This document shows positions 43,044 through 53,272 of a stretch of DNA of 64,000 nucleotides, in pieces. The notes beneath the pieces were generated by a model. That model saw only the letters and a list, made by a program, of their open reading frames with translations. It was not told the origin of the DNA and did not search any database. Made by a program: the position numbers and the translations under genes. The stretch spans positions 1,798,001 through 1,862,000 of the forward strand of contig NC_009655.1 in the NCBI RefSeq assembly GCF_000017245.1. Direction: 5' to 3'. This DNA is from Actinobacillus succinogenes 130Z (lineage in GTDB: Bacteria > Pseudomonadota > Gammaproteobacteria > Enterobacterales > Pasteurellaceae). Numbering within the stretch: the first letter of the stretch is position 1; the number at the start of each line of letters is the position of its first letter.

Positions 43044-44084
43044 ATGAAATATAAAAAACTTTCTCTCGCTATATCGACCGCACTGTTAAGCGCCGGTTTA
43101 ATGCTTTCCGCGCATGCCGAAGCAAAAGGACGTCTAACGGTTTACTGTAGTGCTACCAATGAAATGTGCGAAGCGGTAACCAAATCTTTCGAACGAAAAT
43201 ATAACGTCAAAACCGCCTTTATCCGTAACGGTTCCGGTAGTACGTTCGCTAAAATAGAAGCGGAAAAAAATAATCCGCAGGCGGATGTATGGTACGGCGG
43301 TACCTTCGATCCTCAGGCGCAGGCGGCAGAACTAGGCCTGTTACAGGCTTACCGTTCTAAAGAAATCGACAACGTCATGCCGAACTTCCAAGATCCCGCT
43401 AAAATAAAAGGCAATTACGCTTCCGCTATTTATATGGGGATTTTAGGTTTTGGCGTCAATACCGAACGGCTAGCCAAGTTAGGCATTAAAGAAGTACCGA
43501 AATGCTGGAAAGACTTAACTGATCCGCGTTTGAAAAACGAAATTCAAATAGCCGATCCACAAAGTTCAGGCACCGCTTATGTAGCCATCGCCACTTTCGT
43601 ACAACTTTGGGGGGAAGACGCTACCTTCAAATACTTCAAAGAGTTACATCCGAACATTTCGCAATATACCAAATCCGGCATTACGCCGTCCAACAGCACG
43701 GCGCGCGGCGAAGCGACCGTCGGTATCGGATTCCTGCACGATTACGCGGTTCAGAAAAAAGCCGGTGCACCAATCGAAATGGTGGTGCCTTGCGAAGGAA
43801 CCGGTTATGAGTTGGGCGGTTTAAGCATCATTAAAGGCGCGCGTAATTTGGACAATGCCAAACTATTCGTAGATTACGTACTTTCCGCCGAAGGCCAGGA
43901 AACGACATGGCAAAAAGGTAACTCACACCAGACTTTAACCAATACCAAAGCCAAGCAATCACCGACGGCGTTTGATCCGACCAAATTAAAACTCATCAAT
44001 TACGATTTTGAGAAATACGGTTCTGCAGACGAACGTAAACGCTTAATCGAAAAATGGGTTCAAGAAGTGAAACTCGCAAATTGA
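43044..44084 (+). CDS. afuA: Ferric iron ABC transporter binding protein (first copy)
   Basis: A 346-residue periplasmic binding protein with signal peptide (cut near AHA, 24-26). The FbpA/AfuA pattern includes VYCSATNEMCEAV, ADVWYGGTFDPQAQAAELGLL and GEATVGIGFLHDYAV. Some relatives bind hexose phosphates instead of ferric ion, so the ligand is not certain. The first gene of the transporter operon. Confidence 0.88.
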   Translation: MKYKKLSLAISTALLSAGLMLSAHAEAKGRLTVYCSATNEMCEAVTKSFERKYNVKTAFIRNGSGSTFAKIEAEKNNPQADVWYGGTFDPQAQAAELGLLQAYRSKEIDNVMPNFQDPAKIKGNYASAIYMGILGFGVNTERLAKLGIKEVPKCWKDLTDPRLKNEIQIADPQSSGTAYVAIATFVQLWGEDATFKYFKELHPNISQYTKSGITPSNSTARGEATVGIGFLHDYAVQKKAGAPIEMVVPCEGTGYELGGLSIIKGARNLDNAKLFVDYVLSAEGQETTWQKGNSHQTLTNTKAKQSPTAFDPTKLKLINYDFEKYGSADERKRLIEKWVQEVKLAN

Positions 44085-44103
44085 TTGTAAAACATTTGTT
44101 TTT

Positions 44104-44133
44104 TTGACCGCACTTTGCTTAAAGTGCGGTCAA
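44104..44133 (+). terminator. Uptake-signal hairpin between the two binding-protein genes
   Basis: TTGACCGCACTT and AAGTGCGGTCAA form a twelve-base stem; only a short weak T-tract follows. It could lower expression of downstream genes relative to the first binding protein. Confidence 0.7.
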
Positions 44134-44161
44134 TTTCCCATCACTTTCAAGGGAAAAGCCT

Positions 44162-45199
44162 ATGAAAATCTCAAAAATTGCTTTATCGCTTTCTACGGCT
44201 TTGTTAGGAAGTTTAATATTTAGCCAAAATGTTTCTGCCGATAGCGGACGTGTCGTAGTCTATTGTTCCGCCCAGAATACCATGTGCGAGCAAGAAACGT
44301 TGGCCTTCGAGAAAAAAACAGGAATTAAAACCAGTTTTATCCGTGGCGGAACCGGATCTATTTTAGCCAAAATCGATGCTGAAAAAGCTAATCCGCAAGG
44401 CGATGTGTGGTATGGCGGTACGCTTGATCCTCATAGTCAAGCCGGCGAAATGGGTTTACTCGTGCCTTATAAATCACCGAATTTACAGTATATTCCGGAT
44501 GAATTGAAAGATCCCGCCAAAATAAAAGGTAATTATTCTTCAGCCGTTTATTTAGGCGTATTAGGTTTCGGCGTAAACACCGAACGCCTGGCGAAACTCA
44601 ACATTCCGGTACCGAAATGCTGGAAAGATTTGACCGATCCGCGCTTGAAAAATGAAATTCAAACGGCAGATCCGCAAAGTTCAGGTACGGCTTACACTGC
44701 GCTGGCTACCTTCATACAGCTTTGGGGAGAAGATAAAGCCTATACGTATTTAAAAGCATTACACAAAAATGTGTCGCAATACACCAAATCGGGTAATACC
44801 GCAACGCGTAACACCGCTCGCGGCGAAGCCTCCGTCGGTATTGGTTTTTTACACGAACATTCTCTGGAAAAAGAAAAAGGCGCACCGGTCGAACTGGTGG
44901 TGCCTTGTGAAGGCACCGGTTACGAAATCGGCGGCGTAAGTATTATTAAAGGCGCGCGTAACCTTGAAAATGCGAAAAAATTTGTGGATTGGGCATTATC
45001 TAAAGAAGCGCAGGAACTTTCTTGGCAAAAAGGTGAAACACACCAAATTTTAACCAACAGCCAAGCAAAACAATCTCCTTATGCGTTAGATTTTAAGTCC
45101 ATTAATTTAATCAATTATGATTTTGATAAATACGGCTCGAGCGAATTACGCAAACGCTTGATTACCAAGTGGGTGAATGAGGTAAAATTGGCAAAATAA
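44162..45199 (+). CDS. afuA: Ferric iron ABC transporter binding protein (second copy)
   Basis: A 345-residue paralogue of the preceding protein with the same motifs (VYCSAQNTMCEQE, GDVWYGGTLDPHSQAGEMGLL, GEASVGIGFLHEHSL). Long runs are identical, e.g. KCWKDLTDPRLKNEIQ, which points to a tandem duplication. A signal peptide is present. Confidence 0.88.
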   Translation: MKISKIALSLSTALLGSLIFSQNVSADSGRVVVYCSAQNTMCEQETLAFEKKTGIKTSFIRGGTGSILAKIDAEKANPQGDVWYGGTLDPHSQAGEMGLLVPYKSPNLQYIPDELKDPAKIKGNYSSAVYLGVLGFGVNTERLAKLNIPVPKCWKDLTDPRLKNEIQTADPQSSGTAYTALATFIQLWGEDKAYTYLKALHKNVSQYTKSGNTATRNTARGEASVGIGFLHEHSLEKEKGAPVELVVPCEGTGYEIGGVSIIKGARNLENAKKFVDWALSKEAQELSWQKGETHQILTNSQAKQSPYALDFKSINLINYDFDKYGSSELRKRLITKWVNEVKLAK

Positions 45200-45275
45200 G
45201 CCCGATATTCACCGCACTTTATATAATTCGGGCATAGCAATATGCCCATAATTTCCTTGAACATTGCGAGGTTGT

Positions 45276-47333
45276 ATGAATTCCGCAAAAATACCTTTTA
45301 TTCAAACGGCAAATTTTTGGATAGGATTATCCGTTCTTGCCTTTTTAATTCTGCCTTCTCAAGCCCTCGACTACGGTTTGCTGGAAAGTACCTCCGACGA
45401 ATTTTACCAAGCCATGGGCTGGTCTTCCGTCAACCTGACCATTTTATGGTTTTTGCCGTTACTCGGTTTTTTCATTACACCGAGACTGGGGCTGTCTCCA
45501 TCGACGCAGGCTAAGACGGAATTATGGCTTATAGCCGCCGTCACGCTGTTTATTTTTGTAACCGCCACGATTTTCAAAGTATCGATGGGGTATTCGGTTA
45601 TCATTTTAATCGTAACCTTGACCGCACTTGCGACTTTTGCATTGGCGAAACTTAAAGTCATGCAGGGCGATAAATTTATTATCGCGTCATTACTTACGAT
45701 TGTTTTGTTGATTTTCTTCTTTATCGTATATCCGACCATGGCGATTTTAATCTCCATGTTCTACGACGGCGACACCTTTGCACCGCAGCAAGTGCTGCAT
45801 ATTCTAAGCCAAAACTATATTATCCGCGTCATCACCAACTCACTTGCGTTATCCGGTTTTGTGGGCGTGGTTTCCACCATTTTCGGTTTAGCCTTCGCCC
45901 TTTACACCACTCGAATTGCAAAACGCACGGCATTTATCGGTAAAATTTTCTCGATTTTACCTATCGTCACACCGCCGTTCGTCGTCGGTTTAGGAGTAAC
46001 CTTAATGCTTGGTCGTTCCGGTTATGTAACCGAATTTTTATCCGAATATTTCGGTTTCACCAACCAAAACTGGCTCTACGGTTTTAACGGAATCGCCATT
46101 GCGCAGATTCTTGCCTTCGCACCGATTTCTTTTATGATTTTAGACGGTGCTTTAAAATCCATTCATCCGTCTATCGAAGAAGCCTCTTACACTTTGCGGG
46201 CAAACCGTTACCAAACTTTCTATAACATTATTTTTCCGTTGCTCCGCCCTGCTTTGGCGAATTCGTTTTTAATCGTGTTTGTACAATCGCTGGCAGACTT
46301 CAGTAATCCGTTAGTGTTAGGCGGTAGTTTCGACGTGATCGCCACCCAAATCTATTTCTATATTGCCGGTTCTCAGCTTGACTACGCCTCGGCAAGTACA
46401 CTGGGTTCTATGTTACTGATCTTCTCATTGTTGATTTTCGTGGTGCAATATATGTGGATCGGCAACCGTTCTTATGTGACGGTTTCGGGTAAATCTTACC
46501 GCGGTGATGTGCAGGATCTGCCGATCGGATTGAAATGGACTATCATCGGCATGCTCGTATTTTGGGTGATTTTCAATCTGGCGCTGTACGGCAGTATTTT
46601 CTACGGCAGCTTCACCGTGAACTGGGGCGTGGATTACACCTTAACCACCCGCAACTATGAACTGATGTTCGGTCAAGGGTTCAGCGACGGGGCATGGCCG
46701 TCACTGTTAAACACCATGCTTTACGCAGGAATCGCCGCGCCGCTGACAGCACTGTTCGGTTTGTTGATCGCCTACATTGTGGTGCGCAAAGATTTCCAAG
46801 GCAAAAAAACACTGGAATTCTTAACCATGCTCTGCTTCGCGGTGCCGGGAACCGTCGCCGGGGTATCCTACATCTTAGCCTTTAACAACGCGCCGATGTA
46901 CATCACCGGTACCGGTATTATCATCATTATTTCCATGGTGATGCGCGATTTGCCAATCGGTATGCGCGCCGCTATCGCAGGTCTTGGACAGTTGGATAAA
47001 TCGCTGGATGAAGCGTCTCTTTCTCTGAAAGGCAGCTCCCTGAAAACCATTTGGTTTATCGTGTTCCCACTGCTGAAACCGGCGTTATTGTCTGCGTTAG
47101 TCACCAGCTTCGTGCGCGCCATGACAACCGTCAGCGCCATTATCTTCTTGGTGACGGCGGACACCCGGGTTGCCACCGCCTATATCTTAAACCGCGTAGA
47201 AGACGGCGAATACGGTGTCGCCATTGCTTACGGTTCAATCCTTATCGTAGTGATGATGACGATCATCCTGTTCTTCGACTGGATTGTGGGCGATACCCGA
47301 ATTTCACGTTCGAAAGCGAAAAAAATGAATTAA
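45276..47333 (+). CDS. afuB: Ferric iron ABC transporter permease (fused double permease)
   Basis: A 685-residue permease made of two fused membrane domains. Each carries the EAA loop: EEASYTLRANRYQTFYNIIFPLLRPA and DEASLSLKGSSLKTIWFIVFPLLKPA. The start at 45276 has GAGG upstream; a TTG at 45264 is less likely. Confidence 0.92.
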   Translation: MNSAKIPFIQTANFWIGLSVLAFLILPSQALDYGLLESTSDEFYQAMGWSSVNLTILWFLPLLGFFITPRLGLSPSTQAKTELWLIAAVTLFIFVTATIFKVSMGYSVIILIVTLTALATFALAKLKVMQGDKFIIASLLTIVLLIFFFIVYPTMAILISMFYDGDTFAPQQVLHILSQNYIIRVITNSLALSGFVGVVSTIFGLAFALYTTRIAKRTAFIGKIFSILPIVTPPFVVGLGVTLMLGRSGYVTEFLSEYFGFTNQNWLYGFNGIAIAQILAFAPISFMILDGALKSIHPSIEEASYTLRANRYQTFYNIIFPLLRPALANSFLIVFVQSLADFSNPLVLGGSFDVIATQIYFYIAGSQLDYASASTLGSMLLIFSLLIFVVQYMWIGNRSYVTVSGKSYRGDVQDLPIGLKWTIIGMLVFWVIFNLALYGSIFYGSFTVNWGVDYTLTTRNYELMFGQGFSDGAWPSLLNTMLYAGIAAPLTALFGLLIAYIVVRKDFQGKKTLEFLTMLCFAVPGTVAGVSYILAFNNAPMYITGTGIIIIISMVMRDLPIGMRAAIAGLGQLDKSLDEASLSLKGSSLKTIWFIVFPLLKPALLSALVTSFVRAMTTVSAIIFLVTADTRVATAYILNRVEDGEYGVAIAYGSILIVVMMTIILFFDWIVGDTRISRSKAKKMN

Positions 47334-47351
47334 ATTTTGACCGCACTTTTA

Positions 47352-47372
47352 TGAGTGTACAACGCGTACACT
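47352..47372. repeat. Palindrome and two CCTAC hairpins between afuB and afuC
   Basis: GAGTGTAC-AACGC-GTACACTC is a perfect hairpin right after the afuB uptake core. Two further small hairpins ending in CCTAC follow near 47390-47413 and 47428-47446, inside the 131-bp gap before afuC. Confidence 0.5.
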
Positions 47373-47464
47373 CCGATAAATAAACTGAACGGGCGTATGC
47401 AAACCGCCCCTACGGAATAGAAATCGGTGCATAAACACGCACCCTACACAGGCAGTACCAAATT

Positions 47465-48520
47465 ATGACAACAAAAAACGACGATTTTTTAGTTTTAAAA
47501 AATATCACCAAATCTTTCGGTAAAGTAACCGTTATCGATGATTTAGATTTAACTATCAAGCGCGGCACAATGGTGACTTTGCTCGGTCCTTCCGGCTGCG
47601 GTAAAACCACCGTTTTGCGCTTGGTCGCCGGATTGGAAAATCCGACATCGGGACAAATTTTCATTGACGGTGAAGACGTGACTAAATCGTCCATTCAAAA
47701 CCGCGACATTTGTATCGTGTTCCAGTCCTACGCCCTTTTCCCGCACATGTCCATCGGCGATAACGTCGGTTACGGCTTACGTATGCAGGGAGTGAATTCG
47801 GAAGAACGTCAAAAACGAGTGAAAGAAGCCTTGGAATTGGTGGATTTAGCCGGTTTTGAAGATCGCTTTGTGGATCAAATTTCAGGCGGTCAACAACAAC
47901 GCGTCGCCTTAGCGCGCGCCTTGGTATTAAAACCGAAAGTGCTGTTATTCGACGAACCGCTCAGTAACCTGGACGCTAACTTGCGCCGTTCTATGCGGGA
48001 AAAAATTCGCGAACTACAGCAACAGTTGGGCATTACTTCTCTTTATGTGACCCATGATCAAACCGAAGCCTTCGCCGTTTCCGATGAAGTCATCGTAATG
48101 CATAAAGGAAAAATCATGCAGAAAGCACCGGCGAAAGAACTCTATTTACGCCCGAACTCCCTGTTCTTAGCCAACTTTATGGGCGAAAGCAGCATTTTCG
48201 AAGGTAAACTGGCGCAAGGTAACGTCACCGTTAACGGCTACCGGTTAGAATTACCGCAAGCAGAGCAGTTTAACGTAGCGGAAGGCGATTGTTTGGTCGG
48301 CATTCGTCCAGAAGCCGTCAGCTTAAAAACCGAAGGCGAACCGAGCCAAGCCTGTACCGTTAAATCGGCGGTTTATATGGGTAACCACTGGGAAGTCGTC
48401 GCCGATTGGGGCGGAAGAAATTTACTGGTTAACGCCCGCCCGGACGACTTTAATCCGGACATGACCCAAGGCTTCGTCCATCTGGCAAAACACGGCGTGT
48501 TTTTGTTGAAGAAGGAATAA
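47465..48520 (+). CDS. afuC: Ferric iron ABC transporter ATPase
   Basis: A 351-residue ATPase: Walker A GPSGCGKTT, signature ISGGQQQRV, Walker B LLFDEPLSNLD, switch His in VTHDQTEA, and a C-terminal TOBE domain with VGIRPEAVSL. It energises AfuB. Confidence 0.94.
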   Translation: MTTKNDDFLVLKNITKSFGKVTVIDDLDLTIKRGTMVTLLGPSGCGKTTVLRLVAGLENPTSGQIFIDGEDVTKSSIQNRDICIVFQSYALFPHMSIGDNVGYGLRMQGVNSEERQKRVKEALELVDLAGFEDRFVDQISGGQQQRVALARALVLKPKVLLFDEPLSNLDANLRRSMREKIRELQQQLGITSLYVTHDQTEAFAVSDEVIVMHKGKIMQKAPAKELYLRPNSLFLANFMGESSIFEGKLAQGNVTVNGYRLELPQAEQFNVAEGDCLVGIRPEAVSLKTEGEPSQACTVKSAVYMGNHWEVVADWGGRNLLVNARPDDFNPDMTQGFVHLAKHGVFLLKKE

Positions 48521-48593
48521 ATTTATTTTTAAATAAATTTTCTTCTTTCTTCATAGTTCATCATTGTCTAAGTGCTATTTTTTGGACATTTCC

Positions 48594-48619
48594 GGGCGGG
48601 AAATAAACCCCGCCCGTTT
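48594..48619 (+). terminator. Terminator after afuC
   Basis: CGGGCGGG and CCCGCCCG pair around AAATAAAC and are followed by TTTTAC. The 241-bp gap 48521-48761 shows no other feature beyond an AT-rich promoter-like region. Confidence 0.7.
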
Positions 48620-48761
48620 TACAATCGTAATTGAGAATAATCCATTGCAATAGCATTAGGATAGATTTTATGAATAGTTTTCCTGAACACTTGCGCTATC
48701 AACGATTTGATCTATCATAGTCCATTCAAATCGGTGTTATCGTTTTATCGGAATTGTATCT

Positions 48762-49226
48762 ATGAACAAAATCAAACTTGTCTTATTCACCTCTGCGCTC
48801 ACAACTTTATTCGCTTGTACTCATACCCAACCGGCAAAAGAAGCGAAAACAGGTTATCTAAAAGACGACATCAGTCAGGCGGAACTTCAAAATCCAACCC
48901 GATACAAACATTATTATTACACTTGCAATAATTTTGAAACGGGTTCGGAATCTTATTTATCCACCTATTTCCCTCTTTCGAGAGAAAGCCGGTTAAAGGG
49001 AAATTTCGGGATTTATTTTCAGTTAGATAACGGCAAAGCCGAACCTTTTGATCACATTGAAAACAAACCGCTTAATGCTCAAGCGTCTCGTTTTGAAGTA
49101 ACCTATCGTTCATATCATCCTATTCAAGGTTCTTATATTAACTTAATTGCCGGCGAACGTAGTTCGGTATACTACAAAAACCGTCAGGGAACAGCCGTAC
49201 CTTGGTTGGAATGTCAGCAAAGTTAG
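48762..49226 (+). CDS. Small lipoprotein of unknown function
   Basis: A 154-residue protein with a lipobox (TTLFAC, Cys 19). Two later cysteines (YYYTCNN and PWLECQQ) lie near the ends of the mature domain. The cysteine placement and VYYKNRQG recall MliC-type lysozyme inhibitors, but the match is too weak to name it. Confidence 0.7.
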   Translation: MNKIKLVLFTSALTTLFACTHTQPAKEAKTGYLKDDISQAELQNPTRYKHYYYTCNNFETGSESYLSTYFPLSRESRLKGNFGIYFQLDNGKAEPFDHIENKPLNAQASRFEVTYRSYHPIQGSYINLIAGERSSVYYKNRQGTAVPWLECQQS

Positions 49227-49268
49227 TTACAAATCCTTTGGTTATTCGAAGAAAATCGAAGACATAAA

Positions 49269-49313
49269 AAATATCGCCCTACCCTTAGTTAAAATAAGGA
49301 CTGGGCGATATTT
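49269..49313. terminator. Bidirectional terminator between the lipoprotein gene and cysI
   Basis: AAATATCGCCC and GGGCGATATTT form an eleven-base stem with A- and T-rich flanks on each side, suiting convergent genes. Confidence 0.8.
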
Positions 49314-49335
49314 CGCTTCATGACAAAAATTTTCT

Positions 49336-51111
49336 TTAAGCCGTGACTGTCGGAATTAAATTCGCATCCCAAAAATCCACTACGGCATTCACCACCGGTT
49401 TGATAATGCCCGCACGAATAACGAAATCGCCGAAACCTTCGTTCGAATTACGTTCTTTCGCCCAACGTCCGATTAAACCGTCTAATTCCGCCAGAATTTC
49501 CGGCAACGTGATGTTTTCTTTGTACATCCGCGGAATGCGGGTACCGGGACGGTCACCGCCGAGGTGCAAATTATAACGACCAATCGCTTTTCCCACTAAA
49601 CCGATTTCCGCCAACATAGCTCGTCCGCATCCGTTCGGGCAACCGGTAATACGAGTGACAATATAATCGTCCGCCACATCGTGTTTCGCCATAATGTTAT
49701 CCAGTTCGTCGATAAATTCCGGCAACGCACGTTCCGATTCCGCCATGGCCAACGGACAAGTGGGGAAAGATACGCAAGACATGGAATTTTCACGCAATTT
49801 ACTGATATTACCTATTAATCCGTATTCGCGGGCGATATCTTCAATTCGTTGTTTGTCTTCTTCCGCTACATTGGCAATGATAATATTTTGGTTCGCCGTA
49901 ATGCGGAAATCGCCTGTGTGTACTTTGGCGAGTTCCAGCATTCCCGTCATTAACGGTTTTCCCGGTTTATCCGTAATACGCCCGCTTTCGATAAAGCAGG
50001 TTAAATGCCATTTGTCGTCAATACCTTTCACCCAGCCGATGCGGTCGCCGCGTTCGGTAAATTCGAAAGGACGAATCGATTCGAATTTAAAACCCATGCG
50101 ACGTTCCACTTCTTCACGGAAACCGTCTAACGTCATATTTTGCAATGTGTAACGCAAACGCGCATTTTTACGATCCGCCCGGTTGCCGAAATCACGTTGA
50201 GTAGTCACAATACATTCCGCCGCTTTCAGCGTTTGTTCCACCGGAATATAACCCAATTCCAAGGCGACATTCGGATAAGTTTTGGTGTTACCGTGTTCGA
50301 AAGAAAGCCCGCCGCCCACTAACACATTAAACCCGACCAGTTTACCCGCTTCATCCTGAATGCCGACGAAGTTCATGTCATTACCGTACATATCCACATC
50401 ATTAAGCGGCGGCAGAACTACTGCGGTTTTATATTTACGCGGCAAGTAAGTTTTACCTAAAATAGGTTCGTCTTCCTGCCCGAGAAAACTGTCGGAACTC
50501 TGCACCTTTTTGCCGGCAATCCATACATCTAAATAGCCGTTGGTACGCGGCAATAAATGTTCGGAAATTTTCTTCGCCCACTCGTAAGCTTCCTGATGTA
50601 ATTCCGATTCAACCGGATTGGAAGAACACAATACGTTACGGTTCATATCCGACGCCGTAGCAATAGAATCCAAGCCCAATTTATGCAGTAAACGGTGCAT
50701 TTCCTGTAACTTGGTTTTCGGCACGCCGTGATACTGGAAAGTCTGACGGTTGGTTAAACGAATCGACTGATAATAGTTATTATCGCGGGCGAATTTATCA
50801 ATTTCAATCCATTGCGCCGGTTTAATTATTCCGCCCGGTAAACGGCAACGTAACAACATGAATTTGCGCGCTTCCAGCTTTTCATCCGCACGTTCGGCAC
50901 GAATATCGCGATCATCCTGTTCGTACATACCATGGAAACGAATCATTTGAAAATTATCGCCTTTAAACCCGCCGGTCAATCCGTCTTCCAAATCATCTAA
51001 AATGGTTCCGCGCAAAAAGTTACTTTCGGCTTTCAGGCGTTCGTTGTCCGAAAGCCCTTGTTTTTGCCATTCCAAACCTTTTTGTTTCGTTGAATCTGTC
51101 ATGTTGTTCAC
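49336..51111 (-). CDS. cysI: Sulfite reductase hemoprotein subunit
   Basis: A 591-residue subunit reducing sulfite to sulfide with siroheme and a 4Fe-4S cluster. The cluster ligands appear in MSCVSFPTCPLAMAESER and ITGCPNGCGRAMLAE. It follows cysJ by 74 bp and ends the minus-strand cys set. Confidence 0.97.
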   Translation of the reverse strand: MNNMTDSTKQKGLEWQKQGLSDNERLKAESNFLRGTILDDLEDGLTGGFKGDNFQMIRFHGMYEQDDRDIRAERADEKLEARKFMLLRCRLPGGIIKPAQWIEIDKFARDNNYYQSIRLTNRQTFQYHGVPKTKLQEMHRLLHKLGLDSIATASDMNRNVLCSSNPVESELHQEAYEWAKKISEHLLPRTNGYLDVWIAGKKVQSSDSFLGQEDEPILGKTYLPRKYKTAVVLPPLNDVDMYGNDMNFVGIQDEAGKLVGFNVLVGGGLSFEHGNTKTYPNVALELGYIPVEQTLKAAECIVTTQRDFGNRADRKNARLRYTLQNMTLDGFREEVERRMGFKFESIRPFEFTERGDRIGWVKGIDDKWHLTCFIESGRITDKPGKPLMTGMLELAKVHTGDFRITANQNIIIANVAEEDKQRIEDIAREYGLIGNISKLRENSMSCVSFPTCPLAMAESERALPEFIDELDNIMAKHDVADDYIVTRITGCPNGCGRAMLAEIGLVGKAIGRYNLHLGGDRPGTRIPRMYKENITLPEILAELDGLIGRWAKERNSNEGFGDFVIRAGIIKPVVNAVVDFWDANLIPTVTA

Positions 51112-51185
51112 TCCGAAATTTTCATTATTCTTTCGTAAGACAGGCTTCCGCCCGCCCTATTAAATTTTCCCATCAACGTATTACA

Positions 51186-52976
51186 TTAATACACATCACG
51201 CTGATAACGTTTGTCTTCGCGTAAGCTGTCAAGAAATTCTTCCGCCTCTTCCCCGCTTAAGTTGCCTTGTCCGGCAATCACCTCTAATAAGGCTTTATCT
51301 ACGTCTTTCGCCATTCGAGCGGCATCACCGCACACATAAATGTAAGCGCCGTCCTTAATCCATTGCCAAATATCAGCGGCGTTTTCACGAATTTTATGCT
51401 GTACGTAGATTTTTTCTTTTTGATCGCGCGACCAGGCGAAACTGTATTTATTTAAAAAACCGTCTTTGGCGAATTGCAGCCATTCCGCTTGATACAAGAA
51501 ATCAAGAGCAAAGTGCTGATTACCGAAAATCAACCAGTTTTTGCCTTCCGCGACATCCGCCGCACGTTGTTGCATAAAAGAACGGAACGGTGCAATCCCT
51601 GTGCCGGAACCGATCATAATAATCGGTTTGCTGTTGTCCTGCGGTAACCGGAAATTATCGTTATGCTCTACAAACACACGTACCTTACCGTCTTCTTCCA
51701 CGCGCTCCGCCAAGTAGCCCGACGCTGCGCCGGAACGGGCTTTCCCGTTATGTTCGAAACGAAGCACACCCACGCTCAAATGCACTTCCTCGCCCACTTC
51801 CGCCGGCGATGACGCAATGGAATACAAACGCGGCGTAATCGGACGCAATAAATTCACCAGTGCATCCGCCGACATAGTTGTCGGGAATTCGTTTAACACA
51901 TCCGCAATCGGCGTATTTTGTACCAACGCCTGCAATTTTTCGCCGTCCGCTACAATGGCATTCAGTGCCGCATTATCGGCAAGTTCCGCATAACTTTTCA
52001 CAAAGCCAGTGGTGTTTTGCGTAAGCTCCAGTTCGGTTTGAAGTGCGGTGGAAATATCGAATGATTTTCCGTCCACTGAGACTTCTTCATCCCCTTTCAA
52101 ACCGACCGCTGCCAGAATTTCCGCCACCAAAGCCGGATCGTTTTCGAAATACACGCCTAACACGTCACCGGGTTGATAACTTAAATTCGAACCGGCAAGA
52201 TCCAATTCCAAATGACGTACGTCTTTTTCCGCACTTTTATCCGTAATACGCTGATTAGTGATTAAGGTTGCCGGAAAAGGATTCTCTTTATTGTATTGAG
52301 ATTCAATCAACGGTTTTGCCGCGCCGGCTGAAGTCGAAACCGCTACGGGTTGGGAAGCGGCGGCTTTTTCTTTCACAATCGCCGTAATGTCATCGATCCA
52401 TTTATCCGCTGTCGCCTGAAAATCCAAATCCGCCAAGCCCGGTTCCAACAAACGGTTACCGCCTAAAGCGGCGAATCGGTTATCGAAATCCTTGCCCGCC
52501 TGACAAAAATTCGGGTAAGAACTATCGCCTAAGCCTAAAACGGCAAATTGTAAACCGTCTAATTTCGGTGCTTTCTTGCCGTTCAGCAATTTCAGCAACA
52601 CAACGCCTTCTTCCGGCGCCTCGCCTTCACCTTGGGTGGAAGTCACTAACAGCACCAGTTTCTCAGCAGCGATATTTTTCGCTTTATAGTCTTGCAGGGA
52701 TACGCGATTAACATTCACGCCTTCCGCTTTTAAGCGATCCGCCAGTTTGTTTGCTACAGATTTGGCATTACCGGTTTGCGAAGCGGAAAGCACCGTCACT
52801 TTCAGCGGTTCCGCTGTCGGCGTACTTAAAACTTGCGTAAAACCGACCGCACTTTGGGCATCGGCGCCTTGCGCCTTCGCCCAGGCATAACCGGAAAGCC
52901 ATGCCAGCTGAATCGGGTTAAGTGTTGCCAGTAACTGTTCGGTTTCCGGCGGTAGAGGGTTTGTTGTGTTTGACAT
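51186..52976 (-). CDS. cysJ: Sulfite reductase flavoprotein subunit
   Basis: A 596-residue flavoprotein: an N-terminal flavodoxin domain (TVLSASQTGNAKSVANKL), then FAD (RLYSIASSP, SGYLAERV) and NADPH domains (MIGSGTGIAPFRSFMQQR), ending DVY as usual. The start at 52976 is chosen by similarity to CysJ; a TTG at 53012 adds twelve residues. Confidence 0.95.
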   Translation of the reverse strand: MSNTTNPLPPETEQLLATLNPIQLAWLSGYAWAKAQGADAQSAVGFTQVLSTPTAEPLKVTVLSASQTGNAKSVANKLADRLKAEGVNVNRVSLQDYKAKNIAAEKLVLLVTSTQGEGEAPEEGVVLLKLLNGKKAPKLDGLQFAVLGLGDSSYPNFCQAGKDFDNRFAALGGNRLLEPGLADLDFQATADKWIDDITAIVKEKAAASQPVAVSTSAGAAKPLIESQYNKENPFPATLITNQRITDKSAEKDVRHLELDLAGSNLSYQPGDVLGVYFENDPALVAEILAAVGLKGDEEVSVDGKSFDISTALQTELELTQNTTGFVKSYAELADNAALNAIVADGEKLQALVQNTPIADVLNEFPTTMSADALVNLLRPITPRLYSIASSPAEVGEEVHLSVGVLRFEHNGKARSGAASGYLAERVEEDGKVRVFVEHNDNFRLPQDNSKPIIMIGSGTGIAPFRSFMQQRAADVAEGKNWLIFGNQHFALDFLYQAEWLQFAKDGFLNKYSFAWSRDQKEKIYVQHKIRENAADIWQWIKDGAYIYVCGDAARMAKDVDKALLEVIAGQGNLSGEEAEEFLDSLREDKRYQRDVY

Positions 52977-53050
52977 ATTGGTGTTTTCCCACAATGTATT
53001 TTTTAATTTCAAACTTTCTCATGAATCAATATCGGGTTTCGCCCGCTTGG

Positions 53051-53230
53051 GCGACCTACTTTTCTTTGCCTGTACAAGGAAAAGTAGGCAAAAGAAAGTA
53101 CACCCGACTTCACTTCTTTTCTTCGCTTTTGTTGAAATTTTTTAACGGAAAATAAGTAAACTCGCTTCGCTCAAACAAACTTATTTTCCTAAAAATTTCA
53201 AGTCGCTCAGGAAGCTCAGACGGGACCCGG
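53051..53230. repeat. About 180-bp intergenic repeat, copy A (cysN-cysJ gap)
   Basis: It has a stem CCTACTTTTC/GAAAAGTAGG, then a long nested hairpin at 53134-53199 (GAAATTTTT/AAAAATTTC enclosing GGAAAATAAGT/ACTTATTTTCC). It fills most of the 296-bp gap and matches copy B at 55648-55822. Confidence 0.8.
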
Positions 53231-53272
53231 TTTATACTGAGCGTCATGAACAAAAGTGCGGTCGTTTTTGGT

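Noticed and set aside
45264..45275. TTG start for the iron permease gene
   Set aside because: The ATG at 45276 has a better placed GAGG and gives the usual N-terminus.
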